Source: CAVTOO01 sp963736355 (GTDB lineage: Bacteria > Pseudomonadota > Alphaproteobacteria > Rhizobiales > Xanthobacteraceae). Taken from it: a stretch of 64,000 bases of DNA. The stretch lies in contig CAVTOO010000021.1 in assembly GCA_963736355.1 (NCBI GenBank), forward strand, positions 90,546 to 154,545, in the 5' to 3' direction. The stretch's first letter is position 1. The number at the start of each line of letters is the position of its first letter. This document shows positions 30,404 through 38,968 of the stretch, piece after piece. The notes below the pieces were generated by a model. That model did no database searches, was not told the DNA's origin, and was given only the letters and a program-made list of their open reading frames with translations. A program made the position numbers and the translations under genes.

Positions 30404-31180
30404 TCAGCGACCTTTAAAGACCGGCTTGCGTTTTTCCACGAAGGCGCGCTGCGCCTCCTTGGTATCCTCGGTCTTGGACAACTCCACGGTCACCGTCTGC
30501 TCGAAACGATAGGCGTCGCGCGTCGGCATTGCTTCCACGGTCCCGAAGGCCCGCTTGACCAGCCGCACGGCCACGGGGCTCTTGGCGGCGATGGCGGTCG
30601 CGATCTCCATGGCCTTCGGCATCAGCTGGTCGGCCGGCACGCAGGCCGAGGCCACGCCGCGGCGCTCAAGTTCTGCTCCCGTTACACGACGGCTGGTGAA
30701 ATAGATTTCGCGCGCCACCGAGCGACCGAAATGCTCGCTCAGAAACTTGGCGCCGCCCGCCAGTCCGACATCCAGTTCTGGCATGGAAAAGAATGCGTTC
30801 TCCGAGACAATGATGATGTCGGCGGAGAGCGCCAGCACGGCGCCCGCTCCCATCGCCGCGCCATTGACGGCGGCGATGACTGGTTTCTCGCAATCGCGCA
30901 CGGCGTAGAAGAATTCGCGCGTGATGCGATTGTTGCGGCGATAGGCGCCGGTCTTTGCCGCGACGTCGCCGCGCTCCTTGATGTCGGCGCCGGCCGAAAA
31001 CACCTTTCCGGCGGCGGCCAGAATCACCACGCGAACGTCGTCGCGGTCGCTGAGTTCATCGAAAACTTCGATCAGCCGCTCGCGGATGCCCGCGTTCTGC
31101 GCGTTGACCGGAGGCCGGTCGAGCGTCACCACGGCGATACCTTCGTTGACATCCAGACGGACGGTTTCGGCTTCGGTCAT
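30404..31180 (-). CDS. Enoyl-CoA hydratase/isomerase family protein
   Basis: Crotonase-fold enzyme, 258 aa. The N-terminal VRLDVNEGIAVVTLDRPPVN is typical. The oxyanion-hole segments are AAGKVFSAGADIKER and AAVNGAAMGAGAVLALSADI, the latter preceding the catalytic region FFSMPELDVGLAGGAKFLSE. The C-terminal region ends TEDTKEAQRAFVEKRKPVFK. It could hydrate an unsaturated CoA thioester formed by the nearby CoA-transferase. It lies between ssuA and gntR on the same strand. Confidence 0.9.
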   Translation of the reverse strand: MTEAETVRLDVNEGIAVVTLDRPPVNAQNAGIRERLIEVFDELSDRDDVRVVILAAAGKVFSAGADIKERGDVAAKTGAYRRNNRITREFFYAVRDCEKPVIAAVNGAAMGAGAVLALSADIIIVSENAFFSMPELDVGLAGGAKFLSEHFGRSVAREIYFTSRRVTGAELERRGVASACVPADQLMPKAMEIATAIAAKSPVAVRLVKRAFGTVEAMPTRDAYRFEQTVTVELSKTEDTKEAQRAFVEKRKPVFKGR

Positions 31181-31216
31181 TTCGGCATTTAATCCTAAAA
31201 GTGATCACAGCGAAAG

Positions 31217-31242
31217 GCAGCATGGGCCTTCGCCCATGCTGC
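31217..31242 (-). other. Intercistronic hairpin after the ABC binding-protein gene
   Basis: Perfect 11-base arms gcagcatgggc and gcccatgctgc surround cttc, between the SsuA-like gene and echA. This matches the arrangement after dctP and suggests attenuation or mRNA protection. Confidence 0.7.
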
Positions 31243-31285
31243 TTATCATGCCGCCACGGAGGTCCGTGACGTTATTTTTCAGTTC

Positions 31286-32362
31286 CTATTTCTTCCAGTT
31301 CTTGGCGCGCTGTTCCATTTCGGCAAGGTTGAAATCGTTGGCGCCCTTGGTGAACTCGTTGGTGAGGATGTTGTTGGCGTCAACCTTGTCCTTGATCTCG
31401 CCCTCGGCGTGCAGCAGATCGATGAACGCCTGGATTTCCTTCGGGTTGATCGCGCCATATTCCTTCACGGGACGCTTCGAGATGTCCCAGGAATGCGACA
31501 CGAAGCGCAGCGCGGCGGCGCCCTTGGTCAGGGCCTCCTGCTCCGATCCCGGCAGCTTGCCGTCGGGATTGATCTCCCAGTACATCTTCAGCGCCGCTTC
31601 CGGGTTGTTGAGGATGAACACCGTCGCCTTGGCGATGGCGCGGTTGAAGCCCTGCAGCGCCGCCTTCTTTTCCGCAATCACCTTGTCGGTTGCGAAGAAG
31701 CCGCCATTGCCGACATCGCCGATCGTCGGATGCTGGATATAGCGCAGCTTCTTGCCGATGGCCTCGTAGTCGGCATAGACCGCATCCCAGAACGACAGCA
31801 CGTCGATCTGCTTGGACTCCAGCGCCGCGAGCGGCTGCGCGCCGACATTGACCGGCACGAAGGTCAGCGAATTGGGATCGACACCGCCGGCCTTGGCGAC
31901 CGACTTGGCGAAGAACATGCCGGGGCTCGCCATATTGACGAGGCCGATCTTCTTGCCGGCGAGATCCTTCGGCTCCTTGATCGGCGAGTCCGGCTCGACG
32001 GCGAGGAAGAAGCTCGACCGCGTAAACGTCTGGTAGATGAACCGGCCGCGCACGCCCTGCACATAGGCGGCGATCAGCGGCTGCCAGACGATGTGGGCGA
32101 TGTCGGCGTCGCCATTGGCAACAAGCTGCACCGTCAACGGGCCGCCGCGGCCATAGCGCGTTTCCACGTCGAGCTTTTCTTCCTTGAAGAAGCCTGCCTT
32201 GTCGGCGACGTAGACCGGCAGATAGACGACGTTCGGCACGCTGCCGGCGCCGATGAAGACCAGTTTGGTCTGGGCTTCTGCCGGAGCGGAGCCAAAACCA
32301 AGGCTGGCCGCGATCGACACCGCCGCGGCAGCCATCACACTCTTCCAACGCATCATTTTCAT
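31286..32362 (-). CDS. SsuA/TauA-like ABC transporter substrate-binding protein
   Basis: Periplasmic binding protein (nitrate/sulfonate/taurine superfamily, NMT1-like), 358 aa. The signal peptide is MKMMRWKSVMAAAAVSIAAS, cut near APAEAQ. The mature protein starts TKLVFIGAGSVPNVVYLPVY and carries VADKAGFFKEEKLDVETRYG and PKDLAGKKIGLVNMASPGMF. RBS GGGAGAGAC. It follows the permease gene. The substrate is more likely a carbon source of the adjacent pathway than a sulfonate, given the gene context (inference). Confidence 0.88.
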   Translation of the reverse strand: MKMMRWKSVMAAAAVSIAASLGFGSAPAEAQTKLVFIGAGSVPNVVYLPVYVADKAGFFKEEKLDVETRYGRGGPLTVQLVANGDADIAHIVWQPLIAAYVQGVRGRFIYQTFTRSSFFLAVEPDSPIKEPKDLAGKKIGLVNMASPGMFFAKSVAKAGGVDPNSLTFVPVNVGAQPLAALESKQIDVLSFWDAVYADYEAIGKKLRYIQHPTIGDVGNGGFFATDKVIAEKKAALQGFNRAIAKATVFILNNPEAALKMYWEINPDGKLPGSEQEALTKGAAALRFVSHSWDISKRPVKEYGAINPKEIQAFIDLLHAEGEIKDKVDANNILTNEFTKGANDFNLAEMEQRAKNWKK

Positions 32363-32451
32363 TGTTGTCTCTCCCTTGAGCGAGGCGCTTTGCGCCCCTG
32401 TTTTTACGGTTGATGACGACTTCAGGTCTTTGCCTTTTGCGGTTGGCTTTT

Positions 32452-33273
32452 TCAGCTCTTGGCTTGTTCCCAGAAAATGTAGTGCCGTGCGATCCGTCGC
32501 AGGATGGCGCTGAGCGTCAGCCCCATCATCGACAGGTAGATCAGCACCGAAAACATGCCGGCGACGTCGATGGTGCCCTGCCGGATCACGATCAGCACGC
32601 CGAGGCCGGTGGTCGCTCCGATGAACTCGCCGACGATCACGCCGATGATCGCGAACACCAGTCCGATCTGCAGACCGGCAAACAGGAACGGCAGCATATT
32701 CGGCAGCCGCACCTTCAGGAACGTCTGCAACGGCGACGCCTTCAATGCGCGCATCAGCAAAATGCGCCTCGGGTCCACGGCCTTGAGCCCGGACACGACG
32801 TTGATCAGGATCGGAAAGAACGCGATCAGCGCGCCGGTCACGACCTTGGACTGGATACCGAAGCCGAACCAGATGATGAAGAGCGGTGCGACCGCCACCT
32901 TCGGCACGGTCTGGATCGACAGGATCAGCGGCAACAGCGTCTTTTCGACTATGGGAACCAGCGCAATCGCCGTTCCGATCAAAAGCCCGGCGACGGCCGC
33001 GAAAAAGAACGACAGCCCGACTTCCAGGAACGTGATCGGGAAATGGCGCGCCATCGCTCCGTTCGTCAGGTCCTGCACCACGCGTACGGCAATCGTCGAG
33101 GGCGGCGGCAGAATGAACGGCTTGATGCTCAGGATATAAACCATCGCTTCCCAGAACAGCAGGAAGCCCAGCACGGCGTACATCGCCATCGCGAAGTCGC
33201 CATGCAGCAGACCGCGCGCATCCATGCTCTTTCGGGCCTGCGGCGCGGCATCGGTTGAGACGATTTGCGTCAT
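32452..33273 (-). CDS. SsuC/TauC-like ABC transporter permease
   Basis: Inner-membrane permease with about six helices. The EAA-type loop is LRRILLMRALKASPLQTFLK with LPNMLPFLFAGLQIGLVFAI. Start at ATG 33273 (MTQIVSTDAAPQARKSMDAR) behind GAGGAC, downstream of the ATPase stop; an upstream TTG would add five residues. 273 aa, intact. Confidence 0.9.
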   Translation of the reverse strand: MTQIVSTDAAPQARKSMDARGLLHGDFAMAMYAVLGFLLFWEAMVYILSIKPFILPPPSTIAVRVVQDLTNGAMARHFPITFLEVGLSFFFAAVAGLLIGTAIALVPIVEKTLLPLILSIQTVPKVAVAPLFIIWFGFGIQSKVVTGALIAFFPILINVVSGLKAVDPRRILLMRALKASPLQTFLKVRLPNMLPFLFAGLQIGLVFAIIGVIVGEFIGATTGLGVLIVIRQGTIDVAGMFSVLIYLSMMGLTLSAILRRIARHYIFWEQAKS

Positions 33274-33284
33274 GATCTTTGTCC

Positions 33285-34091
33285 TCAATCCAGCAGGCTG
33301 CGCAGCTTTTTCACATAGACGCCGAATTTGTCGGACGCCATGAGGTCGATGCTGCGCGGACGGGGAATGTCGATCTCGACGATCTCGCGAATGGTGGCCG
33401 GCCGGCCGCTCATCACCATGACGCGGTCGGACAGGAAAGCGGCTTCCGCAATCGAGTGCGTAACAAAGAAGATCGTCGTGCCGGATTCAATACTGATGCG
33501 CTGCAGTTCGAGATTCATCTGCTCGCGGGTCATGGCATCGAGCGCGCCGAACGGCTCGTCCATCAGCAGCATCGACGGCTTCATCATCATGGCCCGCGCG
33601 ATGGCGACCCGCTGCTGCATGCCGCCCGAAAGTTCATACGGGAATTTCTTTTCGAACCCCGACAACCCGACAAGGCGGATCAGCTCGCGTGCCCGCTGCG
33701 CGCGAGCGTCGCGGTCGGTGCCGTGGACCTCGGCAGGCAGTTCGACATTGGTCTGCACGTCGCGCCAGGGAAACAGCACCGCGTCCTGAAACACGATGCC
33801 GACATCGGTCTGCGGACCATCAAGCGGATTGCCGCGATAGAGAATGCGTCCGCCGGACGGCTCCAGCAGGCCGGCGGCCATCATCAGAAGCGTGCTCTTG
33901 CCGCACCCCGAAGGCCCGAGAATGGAAATGAATTCGCCGTCGCCGACGGTGCACGACACCTTGTCGACGGCGTGCACGCGACCGCCGTCGCGGGTCGCGT
34001 AGATCTGCGACAGCGACTGGAATTCCAGAAGCGGAGCCCGCGCGCCCTGCGGCGCGTGTGCGGAATCGGCCTGTCCTTGGTTCGCGCTCAA
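33285..34091 (-). CDS. SsuB/TauB-like ABC transporter ATP-binding protein
   Basis: ATPase of the same importer. Walker A ISILGPSGCGKSTLLMM, signature YELSGGMQQRVAIARAMMM, Walker B SMLLMDEPFGALDAMTREQM, H-loop TTIFFVTHSIAEAAFLSDRV. The start is placed at TTG 34091 (SANQGQADSAHAPQGARAP) because AAAGGGAGG lies 5-6 bases upstream. An ATG at 34127 is an alternative. About 268 aa. Confidence 0.9.
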   Translation of the reverse strand: MSANQGQADSAHAPQGARAPLLEFQSLSQIYATRDGGRVHAVDKVSCTVGDGEFISILGPSGCGKSTLLMMAAGLLEPSGGRILYRGNPLDGPQTDVGIVFQDAVLFPWRDVQTNVELPAEVHGTDRDARAQRARELIRLVGLSGFEKKFPYELSGGMQQRVAIARAMMMKPSMLLMDEPFGALDAMTREQMNLELQRISIESGTTIFFVTHSIAEAAFLSDRVMVMSGRPATIREIVEIDIPRPRSIDLMASDKFGVYVKKLRSLLD

Positions 34092-34129
34092 CGGATGCCT
34101 CCCTTTGCAACCCGCATCGCCCGGCAACG

Positions 34130-34651
34130 TTACGCCGAAAGGCGACGCGCTTCAGCAGTCTTCTTCAGTAGCGGGACTAAACCGCCCGCCTTCCAAACCG
34201 CGACCATTCTTTCTGAAAACGGCTGAGCCGCCAATGACCCGCCGCTCGCAATAACCTGTCCGGATACCGGATCGACCTCGATCTGCTCGCCGTCATTGAC
34301 GATCCCGGAGATCCCCGGACACAGCACCACGGGCAGGCCGAAATTCAATGCCTTGCGCATGAACCCCGTCTCGCAGGACTTGCAGATCACCGCGGCAATG
34401 CCCGAGTACTTGATCGCGGCCGAGACCTCGACATGGTTGTGGTGCGCAAAGTTGCGGCCACCGACCACGATATCGCCCGTCCTGACGGTCGCCGGAAACT
34501 CCGGTCGCACCTTGCGGAAGCACATGTCCTTCAGCACGTTCTCGTCGAGCTTGCCGAATTGCTCACGCACCACGGAAAACTCGATAATGCCGTCATCACC
34601 GGAGAGATCGTCGCCGAACTTCCAGACCCGGCCGCGCAACATCGTGCTCAT
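34130..34651 (-). CDS. LeuD-like small subunit of an aconitase-family hydro-lyase
   Basis: Swivel-domain subunit, 173 aa, paired with the large subunit upstream (4-base ATGA overlap). Features: LRGRVWKFGDDLSGDDGIIE, GDIVVGGRNFAHHNHVEVSA and GIAAVICKSCETGFMRKALN. Aconitase-superfamily pairs include isopropylmalate, citraconate/2-methylmalate and dimethylmalate dehydratases. The catabolic surroundings favour a degradative enzyme, not leucine biosynthesis (inference). Confidence 0.85.
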   Translation of the reverse strand: MSTMLRGRVWKFGDDLSGDDGIIEFSVVREQFGKLDENVLKDMCFRKVRPEFPATVRTGDIVVGGRNFAHHNHVEVSAAIKYSGIAAVICKSCETGFMRKALNFGLPVVLCPGISGIVNDGEQIEVDPVSGQVIASGGSLAAQPFSERMVAVWKAGGLVPLLKKTAEARRLSA

Positions 34652-35976
34652 GCGGCCTCCTTCTGCTTCAGAAAGGGCCTTGGATCGGCGATTTCACCGG
34701 CAATGGCCGACGCCGCCACCACATAGGGGCTCGAAAGATAAACGTCCGATTTGTCGCTGCCGTTGCGGCCGGTGTAATTAAACTGCTGGGTCGAGATTAA
34801 AACTTCGCCGTCGTTGAGAACGCCCTGATAGCCCCAGCACGTGGTGCAGCCAGGCCCGAGAACAGTCGCGCCCGCGCGTGCGAAGACTTCAAGCAACCCT
34901 TCCCGCGCCGCGTCGGCATAAACATTGTTGCTGCCGGGCGTGATGTACATCGTCACGTGCGGCGCAATGCGGCGGCCGCGCAGAACTTGCGCCGCCTGCC
35001 GCAGATCATCGAGCCGGCCATTGGCGCAGGAGCCGATGGTCGCCTGATCGATCCGCTGCCCGGCGACGGTACCAATCGCAGTGCCTCCGGCCAGTGTCGG
35101 CGGCCGCGTCACCATCGGCTCGATTGTGGCAAGATCGTAAGTTGCCTCGAAGGCAAACTCGGCGTCGGGATCGCTTTGCAACGCCAGCACGGGGCGACCT
35201 GCGGCGCGCTCGCTGGCATAGGCCATCGCAACGTCGTCAGCCGCCATGATCGCGGTGTCCGCGCCCGCATGGAATAAGCACGACAACAGCGTCTGGCGGG
35301 CATCGAGGCTCATCTTGGAGATCGCTGGCCCGGCAAATTCGACGCAACTCTGCAACAGCTTACCGCCGGCGGCATAATCGCGAATGATCGTCTGCACGAG
35401 ATCGCGCGTCGTCACCGCAAAAGACAAATCGCCTGTCAGGTTCATGCGCACCGACTTGGGCACCGAGATCCAGTTCTCGGTATCGTAAAACGACGCGAAC
35501 ACTTCCCATGACATCGTGATGTTGAGTGCGCCCAGCGCACCGATGCTGGCGATGTTGCCCTCGTCGGAAAAAATCAGGCTGCCGGGACGCGCGAAGCCGC
35601 GCTCCGTCAGGACGAGATGACGCAGGCCGTTGCCGGCAGGAAAGAAATTCCTGATGTTTTGCTGCGTTGCAAAATCACGCAGTGTGCGGTGCGTCTTGGT
35701 GTGCTCTGACCCCATCGCCGCCGATGTCGTGTGATCGATCACCATCACAAGGCGATCCGGATCGGCCACCTTGTCGAGGCCGACGATCGCCATGTTTTTC
35801 TGGTGCATCGGCCAGAACAACTCCTGAAAACAGGTGTAATCCGGCGTGACATTGACATATTGCCCAGGCGCAACCGACTCGAGACCGGCGGCACGGGCAA
35901 TGATTTTTTCGGCAAGCGTTTGCGGACGACGTGTCACGACGTTTGCTCTCTTCACCAAGCGGTACATCGACAGCAC
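34648..35976 (-). CDS. LeuC-like large subunit of an aconitase-family hydro-lyase
   Basis: [4Fe-4S] hydro-lyase large subunit, 442 aa (GTG 35937, giving VTRRPQTLAEKIIARAAG, is an alternative start). Family features: MVIDHTTSAAMGSEHTKTHR, GSLIFSDEGNIASIGALGAL. Cluster cysteines are in TIGSCANGRLDDLRQAAQVL and VLGPGCTTCWGYQGVLNDGE. The C-terminal segment reads FNYTGRNGSDKSDVYLSSP, unlike the SNRNFEGRQG of biosynthetic LeuC, so a different substrate is likely. First gene of the minus-strand operon running to gntR, and divergent from the GST gene. Confidence 0.85.
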   Translation of the reverse strand: MLSMYRLVKRANVVTRRPQTLAEKIIARAAGLESVAPGQYVNVTPDYTCFQELFWPMHQKNMAIVGLDKVADPDRLVMVIDHTTSAAMGSEHTKTHRTLRDFATQQNIRNFFPAGNGLRHLVLTERGFARPGSLIFSDEGNIASIGALGALNITMSWEVFASFYDTENWISVPKSVRMNLTGDLSFAVTTRDLVQTIIRDYAAGGKLLQSCVEFAGPAISKMSLDARQTLLSCLFHAGADTAIMAADDVAMAYASERAAGRPVLALQSDPDAEFAFEATYDLATIEPMVTRPPTLAGGTAIGTVAGQRIDQATIGSCANGRLDDLRQAAQVLRGRRIAPHVTMYITPGSNNVYADAAREGLLEVFARAGATVLGPGCTTCWGYQGVLNDGEVLISTQQFNYTGRNGSDKSDVYLSSPYVVAASAIAGEIADPRPFLKQKEAA

Positions 35977-36142
35977 TACGCACGAAAAAAGCGGGCGTCA
36001 ATCAAAAGGTCAGTTCATTGACTTATTACAGCCCTTTTGATTATCTCTGCTGCACAACAAAGCGCGTAAGCTTCGCAAACGAAATGACGAAGCTTGATGT
36101 CCAACCAACGCGAGTTGGGCACGGGCCACGGGGGAAGCAATC

Positions 36143-36811
36143 TTGAAACTTCACTGGTCGCCGCGCTCGCCTTTCGTCCGTAAGGTCATGATTGTATTGC
36201 ATGAGACCGGACTTGCGGATCGTGTCGAACTGGTGCGCACCAACGTCGCACTCGCTGCGCCCACTCCCCCTGTGCTGTTGCCAGACAATCCGTTGGGAAA
36301 AATCCCAACGCTGGTCCTCGACGACGGAACCACGTTGTTCGACTCCCGCGTGATCTGTGAGTATCTCGACACGCAACATTCTGGGCCGAAGCTGTTCCCG
36401 GCCGATCCGAAGCAGCGTCTTGCGCAGTTGCGGCTCACGGCGTTTGGCGACGGCATCACCGACATTCTTCTGATGTGGCGCAACGAGCGCCTGCGCCCCG
36501 ACGGCGCGCAATCGGCGCCGATCATGGCAAGCTACGAGACCAAGATCCGCACGTCCTTTGCGCAGCTTGAGCGTGACATACAAACCATTGCAATGATGCC
36601 ATTCGGCATCGGTCATATTGCGCTTGTGTGTGCGCTGGGCCAGATGGATTTTCGCTTTGGCGATACGCGCTGGCGCGAGGTTCATCCAAAACTCGTCGCG
36701 TGGTACGACGCCGTGCGAAAACGCCCCTCCGTCCAGGCGACGGAAGTTCATGACGACGCGCCGCCCGTCCCGATCCGCGAACTCAGCGGCCCCGCTTTTA
36801 CTTTCGTTTGA
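36143..36811 (+). CDS. Glutathione S-transferase family protein
   Basis: 222 aa, starting at TTG 36143 behind GGGGGAAG. The thioredoxin-like N-domain has KLHWSPRSPFVRKVMIVLHE with a serine in the active-site position, the cis-proline region NPLGKIPTLVLDDGTTLFDS and RVICEYLDTQH. The helical C-domain is RLAQLRLTAFGDGITDILLM and onward. Relatives include maleylpyruvate and maleylacetoacetate isomerases and general transferases. It precedes the CoA-transferase by 8 bases, so it is likely in the same operon. Confidence 0.85.
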   Translation: MKLHWSPRSPFVRKVMIVLHETGLADRVELVRTNVALAAPTPPVLLPDNPLGKIPTLVLDDGTTLFDSRVICEYLDTQHSGPKLFPADPKQRLAQLRLTAFGDGITDILLMWRNERLRPDGAQSAPIMASYETKIRTSFAQLERDIQTIAMMPFGIGHIALVCALGQMDFRFGDTRWREVHPKLVAWYDAVRKRPSVQATEVHDDAPPVPIRELSGPAFTFV

Positions 36812-36819
36812 GGAGCGCC

Positions 36820-38031
36820 ATGTCCGGGCCCCTGTCGCATATCCGCATTCTCGACCTCAGCCGCATTATGGCGGGCCCGTGGGCGGGACAAATCTTTGCC
36901 GACCTCGGCGCCGACGTCATCAAGGTCGAACGTGCAGGCGCCGGCGACGATACACGAAGCTGGGGGCCGCCCTATTTGAAAGACGAGGACGGCAAGGATT
37001 CACGCGAGTCCGGCTATTATCTCTCCGTCAATCGCGGCAAGCGCTCGATCGAGCTCGACCTCGCCAGTCCGAAAGACCAGGAAGTGGTCAAGGCGCTGGC
37101 GAAGACCTCCGATATCGTGCTGGAGAATTTCAAGGTCGGCACGCTGCCGCGCTATGGTCTCGGCTATGAGCAGCTCAGTGCGGTCAATCCGAAGCTGATC
37201 TATTGCTCGATCACGGGCTTCGGCCAGACCGGGCCTTATCGCGACAACGCCGCTTACGACTTCATGATTCAGGGCATGGGCGGCCTGATGAGCGTCACCG
37301 GCGAACGCGACAGCGCGCCGGGCGGCGGGCCGCAAAAAGTTGGCGTCCCGATCGTCGACATCATGACCGGCATGTATTCGGCAATCGCCTGCCTTGCGGC
37401 GCTCGCACGACGCAACGAAACCGGCAAGGGAGAATATATCGACATCGGCATGCTCGATGTCGGCGTCAGCTTCCTCGCCAATCAGGCGATGAACTATCTC
37501 GTGTCGGGCAAGACGCCGTCGCGCAGCGGCAATCGCCATCCCAACATCCAGCCTCAGGATGTGTTTCCCTGCCGCGACGGGCATATCGTGCTCGCCTGCG
37601 GCAATGACGGGCAATATCGTAAAATGTGCGAGGCGCTGGGGCGCCCCGAACTCGCCGACGACCCGCGCTTCGTCGATAACAAGAGCCGCGTCGTCAACCT
37701 TGCCGTCCTGCATCCCATCATCAGCGAGTGTTTGATGACTCGCGATCTCGCCGACTTGTTGCGCGATTTCGAGTCGCGTGGCGTGCCCTGCGGACCGATC
37801 AACACCATTCCGATGGTGTTCGAGGATCCGCAGATCAAGCATCGGGAGATGCTGCGCGAGTTGGCTCACCCGATTGCGGGGACCGTCAAGCAGGTGGTCA
37901 GCCCGATGAAATTCCAGAATGCGCCGCTTTCATTCGATCGGCCGCCGCCGACACTCGGCGAACACACCGAGGAAATTCTGCGCGAACTCGGCCTGCCGAC
38001 CGACGCTGTTGCCAAAAGTGCCTCATCCTGA
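36820..38031 (+). CDS. Class III (CaiB/BaiF) CoA-transferase
   Basis: Transfers CoA to a carboxylic acid through an aspartyl-thioester enzyme intermediate. 403 aa from ATG 36820 behind GAGGAG. Motifs: SHIRILDLSRIMAGPWAGQI, ADLGADVIKVERAGAGDDTR, SVNRGKRSIELDLASPKDQE, and YDFMIQGMGGLMSVTGERDS, where the aspartate of AYDF is the expected nucleophile. Intact. With the enoyl-CoA hydratase across the divergent promoter it suggests CoA activation of the pathway acid. Confidence 0.93.
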   Translation: MSGPLSHIRILDLSRIMAGPWAGQIFADLGADVIKVERAGAGDDTRSWGPPYLKDEDGKDSRESGYYLSVNRGKRSIELDLASPKDQEVVKALAKTSDIVLENFKVGTLPRYGLGYEQLSAVNPKLIYCSITGFGQTGPYRDNAAYDFMIQGMGGLMSVTGERDSAPGGGPQKVGVPIVDIMTGMYSAIACLAALARRNETGKGEYIDIGMLDVGVSFLANQAMNYLVSGKTPSRSGNRHPNIQPQDVFPCRDGHIVLACGNDGQYRKMCEALGRPELADDPRFVDNKSRVVNLAVLHPIISECLMTRDLADLLRDFESRGVPCGPINTIPMVFEDPQIKHREMLRELAHPIAGTVKQVVSPMKFQNAPLSFDRPPPTLGEHTEEILRELGLPTDAVAKSASS

Positions 38032-38067
38032 CGCGATCCTATCGACCGACTGCATTTAGTTTTTGAC

Positions 38068-38691
38068 ATGAATTTGGAGCAGCCCTTGTCCCGCATCCCG
38101 TTCCCGACCCCTGAAACGATGACGCCGGCGCAACGCGTCGTATTCGACGCCGTCGTATCCGGCCCGCGTGGGCAACTCGTCGGCCCGCTGCGTGCGGCAC
38201 TGCTTCGGCCCGATCTTGCCGATGTCTGGCAGAAGTTTGGCGCTATCCTGCGTTACGATAGCTGCATGCCTGCGCGCTTGACGGAACTGGCGATCATCGT
38301 CGCCGCGCGGCGCTGGAACAGTCAGCTCGAATGGGAAGTTCACGCCAAGGCCGCGCTCAAGGGCGGGCTCGGTCAGGATATCGTCGATGCGCTCAGGAAC
38401 GCACAAAGTCCGTTGTTCCGCGATCCCGACGAAGCCGACGTTTATGAATTTGCACGCCAGTTGCTCGAGACGGGCCAGGTCAGCGAGAAGACCTATGCGG
38501 CGGTACGTGAACGCTGGACGCCGGTTGGTGTCGTCGAACTCACCACCCTGATCGGCTACTACACACTGGTCTCGATGACGCTGAACGCGCACCAGATCCC
38601 GTTGCCGGAGGGTGTCACCCCACCGCTCGACCTGCCGGGCGGCGAAGCCGCACCACGGCTCACGACGATTGCGCCCGCGCAGCGAGCGTAG
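38068..38691 (+). CDS. Carboxymuconolactone decarboxylase-like protein
   Basis: 207-aa all-alpha protein of the CMD/AhpD superfamily. The core is RLTELAIIVAARRWNSQLEW and EVHAKAALKGGLGQDIVDAL. The redox CxxC of AhpD is absent, so it is not a peroxidase partner of that type. It is the third gene after the GST and the CoA-transferase and is probably part of the same catabolic operon. Its reaction is unknown. Confidence 0.82.
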   Translation: MNLEQPLSRIPFPTPETMTPAQRVVFDAVVSGPRGQLVGPLRAALLRPDLADVWQKFGAILRYDSCMPARLTELAIIVAARRWNSQLEWEVHAKAALKGGLGQDIVDALRNAQSPLFRDPDEADVYEFARQLLETGQVSEKTYAAVRERWTPVGVVELTTLIGYYTLVSMTLNAHQIPLPEGVTPPLDLPGGEAAPRLTTIAPAQRA

Positions 38692-38725
38692 GCGTCAAAC
38701 TAAGGCAGACGGAATTGCTGGAAAG

Positions 38726-38959
38726 TCAGGCGAGCAGAGTTGCGACGCCTGCAAGCGCGACTGCGACCACAACGATCATGGCGGTGCGCCATGGCAGATG
38801 CGCCGCATAACGGCCTTCGGCGCGACGGAACGCAATCAGCGCGCCCTCATACTCTTCCGATGACGAAAAAGCACAGGCCCACGCACTGCGGGCCTGGGCG
38901 GCATGCGCCTCAAGCCGCGTTACGCTGCCGGAATATCCTAATTCGCGAAAACCGATCAT
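38726..38959 (-). CDS. Small membrane-anchored hypothetical protein
   Basis: 77 aa. The N-terminal part is soluble and Ala/Arg-rich (LEAHAAQARSAWACAFSSSE) and is followed by one hydrophobic helix at the C-terminus (WRTAMIVVVAVALAGVATLL). It sits 9 bases downstream of the diguanylate cyclase gene on the same strand. I do not recognise a family. Confidence 0.55.
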   Translation of the reverse strand: MIGFRELGYSGSVTRLEAHAAQARSAWACAFSSSEEYEGALIAFRRAEGRYAAHLPWRTAMIVVVAVALAGVATLLA

Positions 38960-38968
38960 CTGCGAAGC

